Assembly: GCA_002350525.1 (NCBI GenBank)
Contig: DEFA01000024.1
Span: forward strand, 1-38,573
From: Lachnospiraceae bacterium UBA2864
Lineage (GTDB): Bacteria > Bacillota > Clostridia > Lachnospirales > Lachnospiraceae
DNA: 38,573 bases
Reading direction: 5' to 3'
The position numbers were made by a program, and so were the translations under genes. Position 1 is the stretch's first letter; each line of letters opens with the position of its first letter. The notes under the pieces are model-generated. The model made no database searches and was not told where the DNA came from. It saw only the letters and a list, made by a program, of their open reading frames with translations. Positions 31,172 through 38,573 of this stretch are shown piece by piece.

Positions 31172-32816
31172 TCTTACTGAAGATAAGATTATTCACAGTT
31201 TCGACAGTATGTCTGTTGAAGATATGGATAAATTCTTATCTGATATCAATCCCTGCGACTTCGGTACTGAAGACGGATTCCATAAAAAGAGGATTGAAAA
31301 AAGAGTACTGAAAAATACCCGTGCAGGGACTGTAAAACGTGTAAAAAGATTCAGAGGTCTTGCGGCCGCTGCGGTTTTAATCGTGTGTACTGTTGGCTTC
31401 TTCTCGGTAAATGTAGAAGCACGGGAACTTCTGAAAAAGCTTTTCTCGTTTATACCGGGAGTCGGTGTCGTAGAGTCTGATATGAAATACTATGTGCTCA
31501 GCGATAAGGCTTCGGAGACTGATGCCATATATTCAGTTGAAGATGAGAATCTTCGTATAGAAGTAAAATCGGCATCGATCAAAGATGATATTGTAACAGT
31601 AAACTATGTAGCCGAGCTTAAGAACATCGATCCGGAAAGCGTTATGAATCTTATGACGGATGGAAATCCCGAAACAGCTGAGGTAAATAAACTTATGGCC
31701 GATCTATATGATCGGGCGGGATATGGAAGTTGTTTTGATATATCGGAAGCTGCGGACAGTTGCGGACAGATCATCCGTTCTACCAAAGCATCACTTGATG
31801 TTTCGGATCGTGAGTACCTGGTTGAAACTTCAAAATGTGTGTTCGGAGAAGCTTCGGATTGGAAAAAACTGGATATACAGGATGAGTTTGCCATAGATAT
31901 ATCTTCCTTTGATGCTTCAAAAGCTCTGAAACTGAAAATAGGTAATCTTGAGACAGAGCTTCTATTTGTCGAAGCATCTCAATATGAAACAAAAGAAGAG
32001 CTTCATACGGATAACAATACCTGTACAAGAGAGGATGTGACTCTGGTGGCTGATCCGGTCTGGGAAGAAGATGCATTTTATGTGGATGTATATGTTTCGG
32101 ATTACGGACAATATACTTCTCTTGACTCTCTGTGGGGAGGTACGGGATGCGTATCCGGACGCGATGAAAGCTATCCTTATATAACGGTCGGAGACAGCAG
32201 GGTTATCGGTAGAGTTGACAGCGAAAGAACAGAGGGATATCACTTTGTATTCGATTATGATGAGATAGGAAGAAGCGACAGCTATGAGCTTCATATTCCG
32301 GTCATTTCCATGGTTAAGGATGAAGAGCTGACTTTTGAACTCGGCGAAGGAACTGAGGATGCTTTGACCGATCGATACGAAAGAAAAGTTATAAGCCGGC
32401 AGCCTGAGGATCCTGTCGTCGAGCGAGTTATCGGTATTCCCCGTAATCCGGATGAGGACCCGTATTCGGAGTCCGATTGTTATGCTGTGTATGAAGATAA
32501 TGGATTCGGTGAAAATGTAGTTGAGTGTATAAGAATCGATATCGAAAATGATGTGGATAACGGAAGACTGCTCAGCTGGTATAAGAATTCTTCATATGAC
32601 GGAATCGAGATCGGAGGAATATATAACATATTCGGTTTTGATGCAAACGAGGAAAACTATGTAAACATGAATGAAGGCAGTCCTTATGAAGGGATGATTT
32701 ATGAACACAGGATGATCATACCGCTCGGTAAGAAGTTCGAGGATGTTAAAACAATCACATTGAAAAATGCTGTATATGATCTTTGCTATGATTTTACATT
32801 TGAATTAAGCAGATAA
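31161..32816 (+). CDS. Membrane anti-sigma factor, DUF4179-like
   Basis: 551 residues; ATG lies inside the sigma gene with GGAGGGGA upstream. Cytoplasmic N-terminus of about 65 residues with basic HKKRIEKRVLKNTR, one membrane helix at about 68-88 (LAAAAVLIVCTVGFFSV), then a large extracytoplasmic region. The first part (VEARELLKKLFSFIPGVGVVE, then the YxxLSDKA block) resembles the DUF4179 proteins paired with ECF factors in Lachnospiraceae. The family is taken to bind the sigma factor inside and sense outside. Much of the C-terminal region is beta-rich and not recognised. Overlap with the sigma gene supports the pairing. Confidence 0.8.
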   Translation: MKDNLTEDKIIHSFDSMSVEDMDKFLSDINPCDFGTEDGFHKKRIEKRVLKNTRAGTVKRVKRFRGLAAAAVLIVCTVGFFSVNVEARELLKKLFSFIPGVGVVESDMKYYVLSDKASETDAIYSVEDENLRIEVKSASIKDDIVTVNYVAELKNIDPESVMNLMTDGNPETAEVNKLMADLYDRAGYGSCFDISEAADSCGQIIRSTKASLDVSDREYLVETSKCVFGEASDWKKLDIQDEFAIDISSFDASKALKLKIGNLETELLFVEASQYETKEELHTDNNTCTREDVTLVADPVWEEDAFYVDVYVSDYGQYTSLDSLWGGTGCVSGRDESYPYITVGDSRVIGRVDSERTEGYHFVFDYDEIGRSDSYELHIPVISMVKDEELTFELGEGTEDALTDRYERKVISRQPEDPVVERVIGIPRNPDEDPYSESDCYAVYEDNGFGENVVECIRIDIENDVDNGRLLSWYKNSSYDGIEIGGIYNIFGFDANEENYVNMNEGSPYEGMIYEHRMIIPLGKKFEDVKTITLKNAVYDLCYDFTFELSR

Positions 32817-32881
32817 TACAGTAACGTAAGACATCAGATTATTACATGCATGGATACCGGAGTGTATCCAAAGGAGGAAAA

Positions 32882-33634
32882 ATGAGAAAGAAGATAACTG
32901 TACTTGGAATCACAATTGCGATGATGGCAGCTTTTGCCGGATGTGCGGCAGATTCTGTAAAGGAGGTTAAGGCAACGGAATCCGTGACGACGGAAATAGT
33001 TACGGTTGAAGAATCTAAGGAAAAGGAAAATGATAAAGCGGTTACAACAGCTGAGAGCACCGAAGCTCCCGACAAGAAGGAAGAAACCGTAAAGACAGAG
33101 GTAAAGGATTCCGAGACCGGAAAGAATGAAGGGGAGAAATCCGTAAAAGCAGAAGAGAAGAAGGATGACTCTAAGGACAAGGTAACGGAAAAGAAACAGG
33201 AAAAAGAAGCTGAAACGAATAATAATTCCGAAGCTGCAGATAAAGCTGTGCAGGCTGAAGTACAGGAGAACAATGATACCTTCATAAAGGATATGGGAAT
33301 TGACGGAATATGGTATGGAGAAATCTATACAAGAATTTCAGCCAATATAACAAAGAACGGAGATGGATATAACGTTGAACTTAGCTGGGCGGGAAGTGCA
33401 GCTGATGCAGCCGTATGGAATATGTCGCTTACATATGACAGCAGTACAGGTAAGTACAATTACTCGGATGCTGAAGTTAAAACCCGTACCTATGCAGAAG
33501 ACGGGACTTATACCGAAGAGGTTGAATCAACAGGCGGTTCGGGATTCTTCCATCTTGTTGACGGACAGTATCTGACTTGGAATGATAATGCGCTTATCGG
33601 AGATTACGGAGAAATCTCACTGAGTCTCCAGTAA
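32882..33634 (+). CDS. Exported lipoprotein with charged linker
   Basis: 250 residues from ATG 32882 (AAGGAGG at 32871-32877); an ATG at 32846 would put 12 odd residues before a normal signal peptide. Lipobox FAGC (Cys18 in MRKKITVLGITIAMMAAFAGC context). Residues about 25-130 are a Lys/Glu/Thr low-complexity linker. The C-terminal 110 residues form a beta-rich domain (GIDGIWYGEIYTRISANI, ELSWAGSAADAAVWNM, GGSGFFHLVDGQYLTWND). Family not recognised. It follows the anti-sigma gene by 65 bp with a GGATAC/GTATCC hairpin (32852-32869) before the ribosome site, so it may belong to the sigma operon. No terminator is evident after it. Confidence 0.8.
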   Translation: MRKKITVLGITIAMMAAFAGCAADSVKEVKATESVTTEIVTVEESKEKENDKAVTTAESTEAPDKKEETVKTEVKDSETGKNEGEKSVKAEEKKDDSKDKVTEKKQEKEAETNNNSEAADKAVQAEVQENNDTFIKDMGIDGIWYGEIYTRISANITKNGDGYNVELSWAGSAADAAVWNMSLTYDSSTGKYNYSDAEVKTRTYAEDGTYTEEVESTGGSGFFHLVDGQYLTWNDNALIGDYGEISLSLQ

Positions 33635-33718
33635 AATTGCCATGAAGACTCACGGCCGACAACCCTAAAACCATCCTAAATAATAAAAAAAATAATCCAA
33701 AATAATAAATAAAAGACC

Positions 33719-33748
33719 TTGACAGCATACTTATAAGTGTGGTAATCT
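33719..33748 (+). promoter_or_regulatory. rplJ operon promoter
   Basis: TTGACA (33719-33724), 18-bp spacer, and TGGTAATCT, an extended -10 (TAATCT 33743-33748). Just upstream of the L10 leader. Confidence 0.75.
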
Positions 33749-33754
33749 ATCGCT

Positions 33755-33900
33755 CGATGAGCTGCCGTAGACAGCAGGTGTCGAGAGACGTAACACGGAT
33801 CCGGATTAACGGAGAGTTACCTGCCGAGGAAGAGTCGTGAGTTTTTAGTAAATTTACCTCTGCGTTACGGACAGTAATGCAGAGGTTTTCTTTTTTACGA
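33755..33900 (+). ncRNA. Ribosomal protein L10 leader
   Basis: The region between promoter and rplJ contains GCCGTAGACAGCAGGTGTC, the hallmark segment of the Firmicutes L10(L12)4-binding leader, followed by paired GTAAC / GTTAC and CTGCCGA segments and a terminator. Autoregulation of rplJL by L10-L12 is established for this leader class. Exact 5' end is inferred from the promoter. Confidence 0.82.
33856..33896 (+). terminator. Attenuator terminator of the L10 leader
   Basis: ACCTCTGCGTTAC pairs with GTAATGCAGAGGT (13 bp with one G-U), 5-nt loop, then TTTTCTTTTTT. Likely formed when L10 is in excess. Confidence 0.85.
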
Positions 33901-33945
33901 TAAGCCTGAATGTGCAGCCATTAATATATAAGGAGGTACTGATTC

Positions 33946-34437
33946 ATGGCAAAGGTTGAACTTAAGGCACCTATTGTTGAGGAGATTAAAGCTAATCTCG
34001 AAGGTGCTAAGTCTGTTGTGCTTGTTGATTATCTTGGTCTTACAGTTGAGCAGGATACAAATCTTCGTAGAGCTACCAGAGAAGCAGGTCTTATCTACAA
34101 GGTTTACAAGAACACAATGGTTAAGAGAGCAATCGAAGGAACAGAGTTCGCAGAGATAGCTAAGGATCTTGAAGGTCCTACAGCAGTTGCAATTTCTAAG
34201 GAAGATGCAACAGCACCTGCAAGAGTCGTTGCAAATTTTGCAAAGACAGCTCCAAAGCTTGAGATGAAGTCAGGTATTGTTGAAGGAACATACTATGATG
34301 CAGAAGGCATTAAGGTTATTTCTCAGATTCCTTCAAGAGAAGAGCTTCTTTCAAGACTTCTTGGAAGTCTCCAGTCACCTATTACTAACCTGGCTCGTGT
34401 TATTAAGCAGGTTGGTGAGCAGAAGGCAGAGGCTTAG
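33946..34437 (+). CDS. rplJ: 50S ribosomal protein L10
   Basis: 163 residues; AAGGAGGT eight bases before ATG. Typical L10: N-terminal VELKAPIVEEIKANLEGAKSVVLVDYLGLTVEQ, YKVYKNTMVKRAI rRNA-binding block, and C-terminal LLGSLQSPITNLARVIKQV helix that holds L7/L12 dimers. Preceded by its autoregulatory leader. rplK and rplA are not directly upstream, so the cluster is split here. Confidence 0.98.
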   Translation: MAKVELKAPIVEEIKANLEGAKSVVLVDYLGLTVEQDTNLRRATREAGLIYKVYKNTMVKRAIEGTEFAEIAKDLEGPTAVAISKEDATAPARVVANFAKTAPKLEMKSGIVEGTYYDAEGIKVISQIPSREELLSRLLGSLQSPITNLARVIKQVGEQKAEA

Positions 34438-34439
34438 TA

Positions 34440-34463
34440 CTCGACTGACGAAGTCATGGCGAG
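34440..34463. repeat. 24-nt hairpin repeat between rplJ and rplL, copy 1
   Basis: CTCG...TGACGAAGTCA...CGAG, beginning right after the rplJ stop. Matches copy 2 (34490-34513) at 23 of 24 positions; the one change falls at a mismatch in the stem, so the fold is kept. Forms a short GAA-loop hairpin. Confidence 0.75.
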
Positions 34464-34489
34464 TATGAAGCAAGAATGCGCCAATAGTG

Positions 34490-34513
34490 CTCGGCTGACG
34501 AAGTCATGGCGAG
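34490..34513. repeat. 24-nt hairpin repeat between rplJ and rplL, copy 2
   Basis: Second copy, exactly 50 bp downstream of the first, 59 bases before the rplL start. No T tract, so not a terminator. Could set mRNA processing or the known rplJ:rplL expression ratio; speculative. Confidence 0.75.
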
Positions 34514-34572
34514 AATTTGAAACAAATATACGGCAGCGGGCCGTAAACAGATTTTATTAGGAGGATATTAAA

Positions 34573-34938
34573 ATGACTATTGAAGAATTAGTAGCAGCAA
34601 TTGATGAGCTCTCAGTTCTTGAGCTCAATGACCTTGTAAAGGCTATCGAGGATAAGTACGGTGTATCTGCAGCAGCAGGTGTTGTAGTTGCAGCAGCAGG
34701 TGCCGGAGCAGCTCCTGCAGAAGAGAAGACAGAGTTCGATGTAGAGCTTACAGAAGTTGGTTCTGAGAAGATCAAGGTTATCAAGGTTGTTCGTGACGTT
34801 ACAGGACTTGGTCTTAAGGAAGCTAAGGAAGCAGTTGAGTCTGCACCAAAGGTACTTAAGGAAGCTGTATCTAAGGAAGAAGCTGAAGATATCGCTAAGA
34901 AGTTCGAGGAAGTTGGAGCTAAGGTTACTCTTAAGTAA
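34573..34938 (+). CDS. rplL: 50S ribosomal protein L7/L12
   Basis: 121 residues; TAGGAGGAT upstream. N-terminal dimerisation domain (MTIEELVAAIDELSVLELNDL), Ala/Gly-rich hinge (about 37-50) and the C-terminal factor-binding domain with EKIKVIKVVRDVTGLGLKEAKEAVES. Binds L10 as multiple dimers to form the ribosomal stalk that recruits translation GTPases. Confidence 0.98.
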   Translation: MTIEELVAAIDELSVLELNDLVKAIEDKYGVSAAAGVVVAAAGAGAAPAEEKTEFDVELTEVGSEKIKVIKVVRDVTGLGLKEAKEAVESAPKVLKEAVSKEEAEDIAKKFEEVGAKVTLK

Positions 34939-34962
34939 TTATTTCTCTAATATGAACTTATC

Positions 34963-34997
34963 ACACCCGGTGACCGTTTTGGTCCCCGGGTGTTTTG
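34963..34997 (+). terminator. Terminator/attenuator between rplL and rpoB
   Basis: ACACCCGGTGACC pairs with GGTCCCCGGGTGT (one mismatch), 5-nt loop, then TTTTG. Likely partial, lowering rpoB transcription relative to rplL. Confidence 0.78.
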
Positions 34998-35037
34998 TAT
35001 TTTCTTGGTATCTTAATTGATTCTTAAGAAAAACAGC

Positions 35038-35066
35038 TTGACACACATTTGATTATTTGTTAAAGT
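35038..35066 (+). promoter_or_regulatory. Promoter of rpoB
   Basis: TTGACA (35038-35043), 17-bp spacer, and TGTTAAAGT, an extended -10 (TAAAGT 35061-35066). Gives rpoB a promoter of its own after the rplL terminator. Confidence 0.65.
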
Positions 35067-35077
35067 ATTAAATTGTC

Positions 35078-35117
35078 ATTATAGGCAAATTGCGCCCTTT
35101 TTGCGGTTTCCTATAAT
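35078..35117 (+). other. rpoB leader hairpin
   Basis: Perfect 8-bp outer arms ATTATAGG (35078-35085) and CCTATAAT (35110-35117), with inner AAA/TTT and CGC/GCG pairings around a CCTTTTT loop. It ends 15 bases before the AAGGGGTGA ribosome site. It has no T tract. Function unknown. Confidence 0.5.
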
Positions 35118-35148
35118 AGAAAAAATAATTCAAGGGGTGAATACGTCA

Positions 35149-38100
35149 ATGAGAAAATACAGGATGCGTCCTATCACATCAGGCAAGAACACACGTATGA
35201 GCTATGCCGGCAAGCAGGAAGTGCTGGAAATGCCCAACCTTATAGGTGTTCAGGTAAACTCCTACAAGTGGTTCCTTGAAGAAGGTCTTAAGGAAGCCTT
35301 CAGGGATATTTCTCCTATTCAGGACTACGCTGGTAATCTCAGCCTTGAGTTTGTTGATTACAAACTCTACACTGAGGATAAGAAGTATACCATCGAGGAA
35401 TGTAAAGAGAGAGATGCTACATATGCTGCACCACTCAAGGTTCAGGTTCGCCTGATTAATAAGACTACCGATGAAATCAATCAGCATGAGATTTTTATGG
35501 GTGATATGCCTCTCATGACTGAAACAGGAACCTTCGTCATTAACGGAGCTGAAAGAGTTATAGTAAGTCAGCTTGTTCGTAGTCCGGGTATCTATTACCA
35601 GATCGGATATGACAAGGTAGGTAAGAAGCTTTATTCATGTCAGGTTATCCCTAACAGAGGTGCTTGGCTTGAGTATGAAACCGATTCGAATGACGTATTT
35701 CATGTTAAGGTAGATAGAAACCGTAAGGTACCTGTAACAGTTCTTATCAGATCTCTCGGCGTCGGAACAGATGCTGAGATACTCGATCTTTTCGGAAATG
35801 AGCCTAAAATCCTTGCTTCTATGGAGAAGGATCCTACTAAGAACTATAACGATGGTATCCTTCAGCTGTATAAGACACTCAGACCGGGCGAACCTCTCGC
35901 AGTTGAAAGTGCTGAAGGCCTTATTCACGGTATGTTCTTCGACCAGAGAAGATATGATCTTGCTAAGGTCGGACGTTATAAGTTCAACAAGAAGCTTGCA
36001 CTCGAAAACAGAATAGAAGGCTTCATTCTTGCACAGGATGTTATAGATCCTCTTACAGGTGAAGTTCTTTATGCACAGGGCGAGATCCTTACAAAGGAAA
36101 TCGGTAAGGCGATTCAGGATGCTGCTGTACCTTATGTACTTGTGCAGACTGAAGAAGCTAACGTTAAGGTTCTTTCAAATCTCATGGTTGATATCCGTCC
36201 GTGGATAGCAGACCGCCTTCCTGACGTAGATCCGGAAGACCTTGGTGTTACAGAGATGGTTTATTACCCTGTTCTTGAGAAGCTGCTCGATGAGTATGAT
36301 GATGCTGACGAGCTTGCAGAAGCTATCAAGGAAAACATTAATGAACTTATTCCAAAGCATATTACAAGAGAAGATATCTTTGCTTCCATAAATTACAACA
36401 TGCATCTTGAGTATCAGATCGGTACTTCTGATGATATCGATCACCTTGGTAACAGACGTATCAAGTCTGTAGGTGAGCTTCTTCAGAACCAGTATCGTAT
36501 CGGTCTTACAAGACTTGAGAGAGTTGTAAGAGAGCGTATGCAGACACAGGACAGTGATACAATCACACCTCAGTCACTTATCAACATCAAGCCTGTAACT
36601 GCAGCAGTTAAGGAGTTCTTCGGTTCATCACAGCTGTCACAGTTCATGGATCAGAACAACCCACTGTCAGAGCTTACACATAAGAGACGTCTTTCAGCAC
36701 TTGGACCTGGTGGCCTTTCAAGAGAAAGAGCCGGATTCGAGGTTCGAGACGTTCACTATACACATTACGGACGTATGTGTCCTATAGAGACACCTGAAGG
36801 TCCTAACATCGGTCTTATCAACTCACTTGCAACATATGCAAGGATCAATCAGTACGGATTTATCGAGGCTCCTTACAGAAGAGTAGATAAATCAGATCCT
36901 GAGAATCCGGTTGTTACCGATGAAGTTGTTTACATGACAGCTGACGAGGAAGATAACTACATTGTAGCTCAGGCTTCCGAGCCGCTTGATGAAAACAATC
37001 ATTTTACAAGAAACAACGTAGCGGGTCGTCGTAGAGATGAGACATCAGAGTTCCCTAAGACATCTATCGATTTCATGGATGTGTCTCCTAGAATGGTATT
37101 CTCTGTTGCTACATCCATGATCCCGTTCCTTCAGAACGATGATGCTAACCGTGCCCTCATGGGTTCAAACATGCAGCGTCAGGCGGTTCCGCTTCTTACA
37201 ACCGATGCGCCAGTAGTAGGTACCGGTATGGAAACAAAGGCAGCTGTTGACTCAGGTGTTTGTATCATAGCTAAGCGTGACGGTGTAGTTGAGATGTCTT
37301 CAAGTGAGAAGATCCTTGTTAAGGCTGATGAGGACGGAACTCTTGATGAGTACAATGTTATCAAGTTTGCAAGATGTAACCAGAGTAACTGTATGAATCA
37401 GAGACCTATCGTTAAGAAGGGCGATAAGGTTAAGAAGGGTGAGGTTATCGCTGACGGTGCTTCAACATCCAACGGTGAGCTTGCACTCGGTAAGAACCCA
37501 CTTATCGGTTTCATGACATGGGAAGGTTACAACTACGAGGATGCCGTACTCCTGTCAGAGAGACTTGTTAAGGATGACGTATATACATCTGTTCATATTG
37601 AAGAGTATGAGGCAGATGCAAGAGATACAAAGCTCGGACCTGAAGAGATAACAAGAGATCTTGCAAACCTTTCCAACGGTGCGCTTAAGGATCTTGATGA
37701 GAACGGTATCATCCGTATCGGTGCAGAGGTTCGTGCCGGTGATATCCTTGTCGGTAAGGTTACTCCTAAGGGAGAGACAGAGCCTGATCCACAGAGCAAA
37801 CTTCTTCGTGCAATCTTCGGTGAGAAGGAGCGTGAAGTAAGAGATACATCACTTCGTGTACCACATGGTGCTTACGGTGTTGTAATGGATATCAAGATTT
37901 TCACAAGAGAGAACGGAGATGAGCTTCCACCGGGAGTTAACAAATCCGTCAGAGTATATATAGCACAGAAGAGAAAAATATCAATCGGTGATAAGATGGC
38001 CGGTCGTCACGGAAACAAGGGTGTCGTTTCACGAGTTCTTCCGGTAGAGGATATGCCATTCCTTCCAAACGGACGTCCGCTTGATATAGTTCTTAACCCT

Positions 38101-38573
38101 CTCGGCGTTCCTTCACGTATGAACATAGGACAGGTGCTTGAGCTTCATCTCGGACTTGCTTCCGAGGTACTCGGTTTCAAGGTATCTACTCCTATCTTTG
38201 ATGGCGCAAAAGAGGAAGATATTACCGCTCAGCTTGAGATGGCTAACGATTATGCTAACTCAGAGTGGGAAGATTTCGAAGCTAAATATAAGGATTCGGT
38301 AGACAAGGGTGTTATGGATTACCTTTACGAGCACAGAGATCATCGTAAGGCTTGGAAGGGTGTTCCTATTAACAAGTCCGGTAAGGTTCAGCTTCGTGAC
38401 GGACGTACAGGTGAGGCTATTCCTTCTCCTGTTGCAATCGGTTACATGCATTACCTGAAGCTTCACCACCTTGTTGATGATAAGATTCATGCACGTTCAA
38501 CAGGACCGTACTCACTCGTTACTCAGCAGCCACTCGGTGGTAAGGCTCAGTTCGGTGGACAGAGATTCGGAGA
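35149..38573 (+). CDS. rpoB: RNA polymerase beta subunit, 3' end outside the window
   Basis: ATG 35149 with AAGGGGTGA eight bases upstream; the frame stays open for 1141 codons to the window end, so about the last tenth is missing. Starts MRKYRMRPITSGKNTRMSYAGKQEVLEMPNLI-type, as in Clostridia. Landmarks: GAERVIVSQLVRSPG; the rifampicin-binding cluster FFGSSQLSQFMDQNNPLSELTHKRRLSALGPGG (about residue 488 onward) with no resistance-type change that I can see; RMCPIETPEGPNIGLI; MGSNMQRQAVPLL; and GDKMAGRHGNKGV. Catalytic beta subunit of RNA polymerase. rpoC is expected just beyond. Confidence 0.99.
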   Translation, partial: MRKYRMRPITSGKNTRMSYAGKQEVLEMPNLIGVQVNSYKWFLEEGLKEAFRDISPIQDYAGNLSLEFVDYKLYTEDKKYTIEECKERDATYAAPLKVQVRLINKTTDEINQHEIFMGDMPLMTETGTFVINGAERVIVSQLVRSPGIYYQIGYDKVGKKLYSCQVIPNRGAWLEYETDSNDVFHVKVDRNRKVPVTVLIRSLGVGTDAEILDLFGNEPKILASMEKDPTKNYNDGILQLYKTLRPGEPLAVESAEGLIHGMFFDQRRYDLAKVGRYKFNKKLALENRIEGFILAQDVIDPLTGEVLYAQGEILTKEIGKAIQDAAVPYVLVQTEEANVKVLSNLMVDIRPWIADRLPDVDPEDLGVTEMVYYPVLEKLLDEYDDADELAEAIKENINELIPKHITREDIFASINYNMHLEYQIGTSDDIDHLGNRRIKSVGELLQNQYRIGLTRLERVVRERMQTQDSDTITPQSLINIKPVTAAVKEFFGSSQLSQFMDQNNPLSELTHKRRLSALGPGGLSRERAGFEVRDVHYTHYGRMCPIETPEGPNIGLINSLATYARINQYGFIEAPYRRVDKSDPENPVVTDEVVYMTADEEDNYIVAQASEPLDENNHFTRNNVAGRRRDETSEFPKTSIDFMDVSPRMVFSVATSMIPFLQNDDANRALMGSNMQRQAVPLLTTDAPVVGTGMETKAAVDSGVCIIAKRDGVVEMSSSEKILVKADEDGTLDEYNVIKFARCNQSNCMNQRPIVKKGDKVKKGEVIADGASTSNGELALGKNPLIGFMTWEGYNYEDAVLLSERLVKDDVYTSVHIEEYEADARDTKLGPEEITRDLANLSNGALKDLDENGIIRIGAEVRAGDILVGKVTPKGETEPDPQSKLLRAIFGEKEREVRDTSLRVPHGAYGVVMDIKIFTRENGDELPPGVNKSVRVYIAQKRKISIGDKMAGRHGNKGVVSRVLPVEDMPFLPNGRPLDIVLNPLGVPSRMNIGQVLELHLGLASEVLGFKVSTPIFDGAKEEDITAQLEMANDYANSEWEDFEAKYKDSVDKGVMDYLYEHRDHRKAWKGVPINKSGKVQLRDGRTGEAIPSPVAIGYMHYLKLHHLVDDKIHARSTGPYSLVTQQPLGGKAQFGGQRFG

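Overview
The window reads as a chromosomal segment of a moderately AT-rich, anaerobic Gram-positive bacterium of the Clostridia, most likely a Lachnospiraceae (Butyrivibrio-like) genome. This rests on a CnaB-repeat cell-wall adhesin, TTGACA/TATAAT-type promoters, strong AGGAGG ribosome sites, many lipoproteins, an ECF sigma/anti-sigma pair of the kind common in that family, and rplJ-rplL-rpoB preceded by a Firmicutes-type L10 leader. No transposase, prophage, tRNA, rRNA or CRISPR array is visible. The species assignment is inference.

Layout. 1-5.06 kb: the 3' part of a very large sortase-type adhesin, closed by a strong terminator. 5.08-7.06 kb: a NiaR-type (3H-domain) niacin repressor followed by a lone PTS_EIIC_2-family membrane protein whose leader carries a palindromic AGGTGTC-AA-GACACCT operator; together they look like niacin-responsive uptake. 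7.06-8.63 kb: a large lipoprotein, the first of three paralogues. 8.62-11.1 kb: a MocR/PdxR-type regulator divergent from a pyridoxal/pyridoxamine kinase (B6 salvage). 11.1-12.2 kb: a serine O-acetyltransferase with a plant-like C-terminal tail. 12.2-13.2 kb: two copies of a 50-bp repeat and a DUF6062-like Cys-rich protein. 13.2-15.4 kb: a membrane HD-GYP phosphodiesterase. 15.4-18.7 kb: a tandem pair of lipoproteins paralogous to the one at 7.1 kb.

18.7-30.5 kb is one regulatory and transport island. A leftward operon (response regulator, sensor kinase, small exported protein) is divergent from a rightward operon of two lipoprotein adaptors, a 945-aa two-FtsX permease, two different ABC ATPases and a 77-aa protein. 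Every part of this MacAB-like machine is asymmetric: two ATPases, a fused pseudo-dimer permease, and three adaptor modules in two polypeptides. A direct-repeat motif of the form GATRCAATTNNGATGCAWTT sits in both divergent promoters and again in the promoter of the lipoprotein at 7.1 kb, so I propose that it is the response-regulator box and that the distant lipoprotein belongs to the same regulon.

30.5-33.6 kb: an ECF sigma factor overlapping its DUF4179-like anti-sigma gene, then a lipoprotein. 33.7-38.6 kb: promoter, L10 autoregulatory leader with terminator, rplJ, rplL and the first 1141 codons of rpoB, which runs off the window and has its own promoter and leader hairpin. Two near-identical 24-nt hairpin repeats lie between rplJ and rplL.
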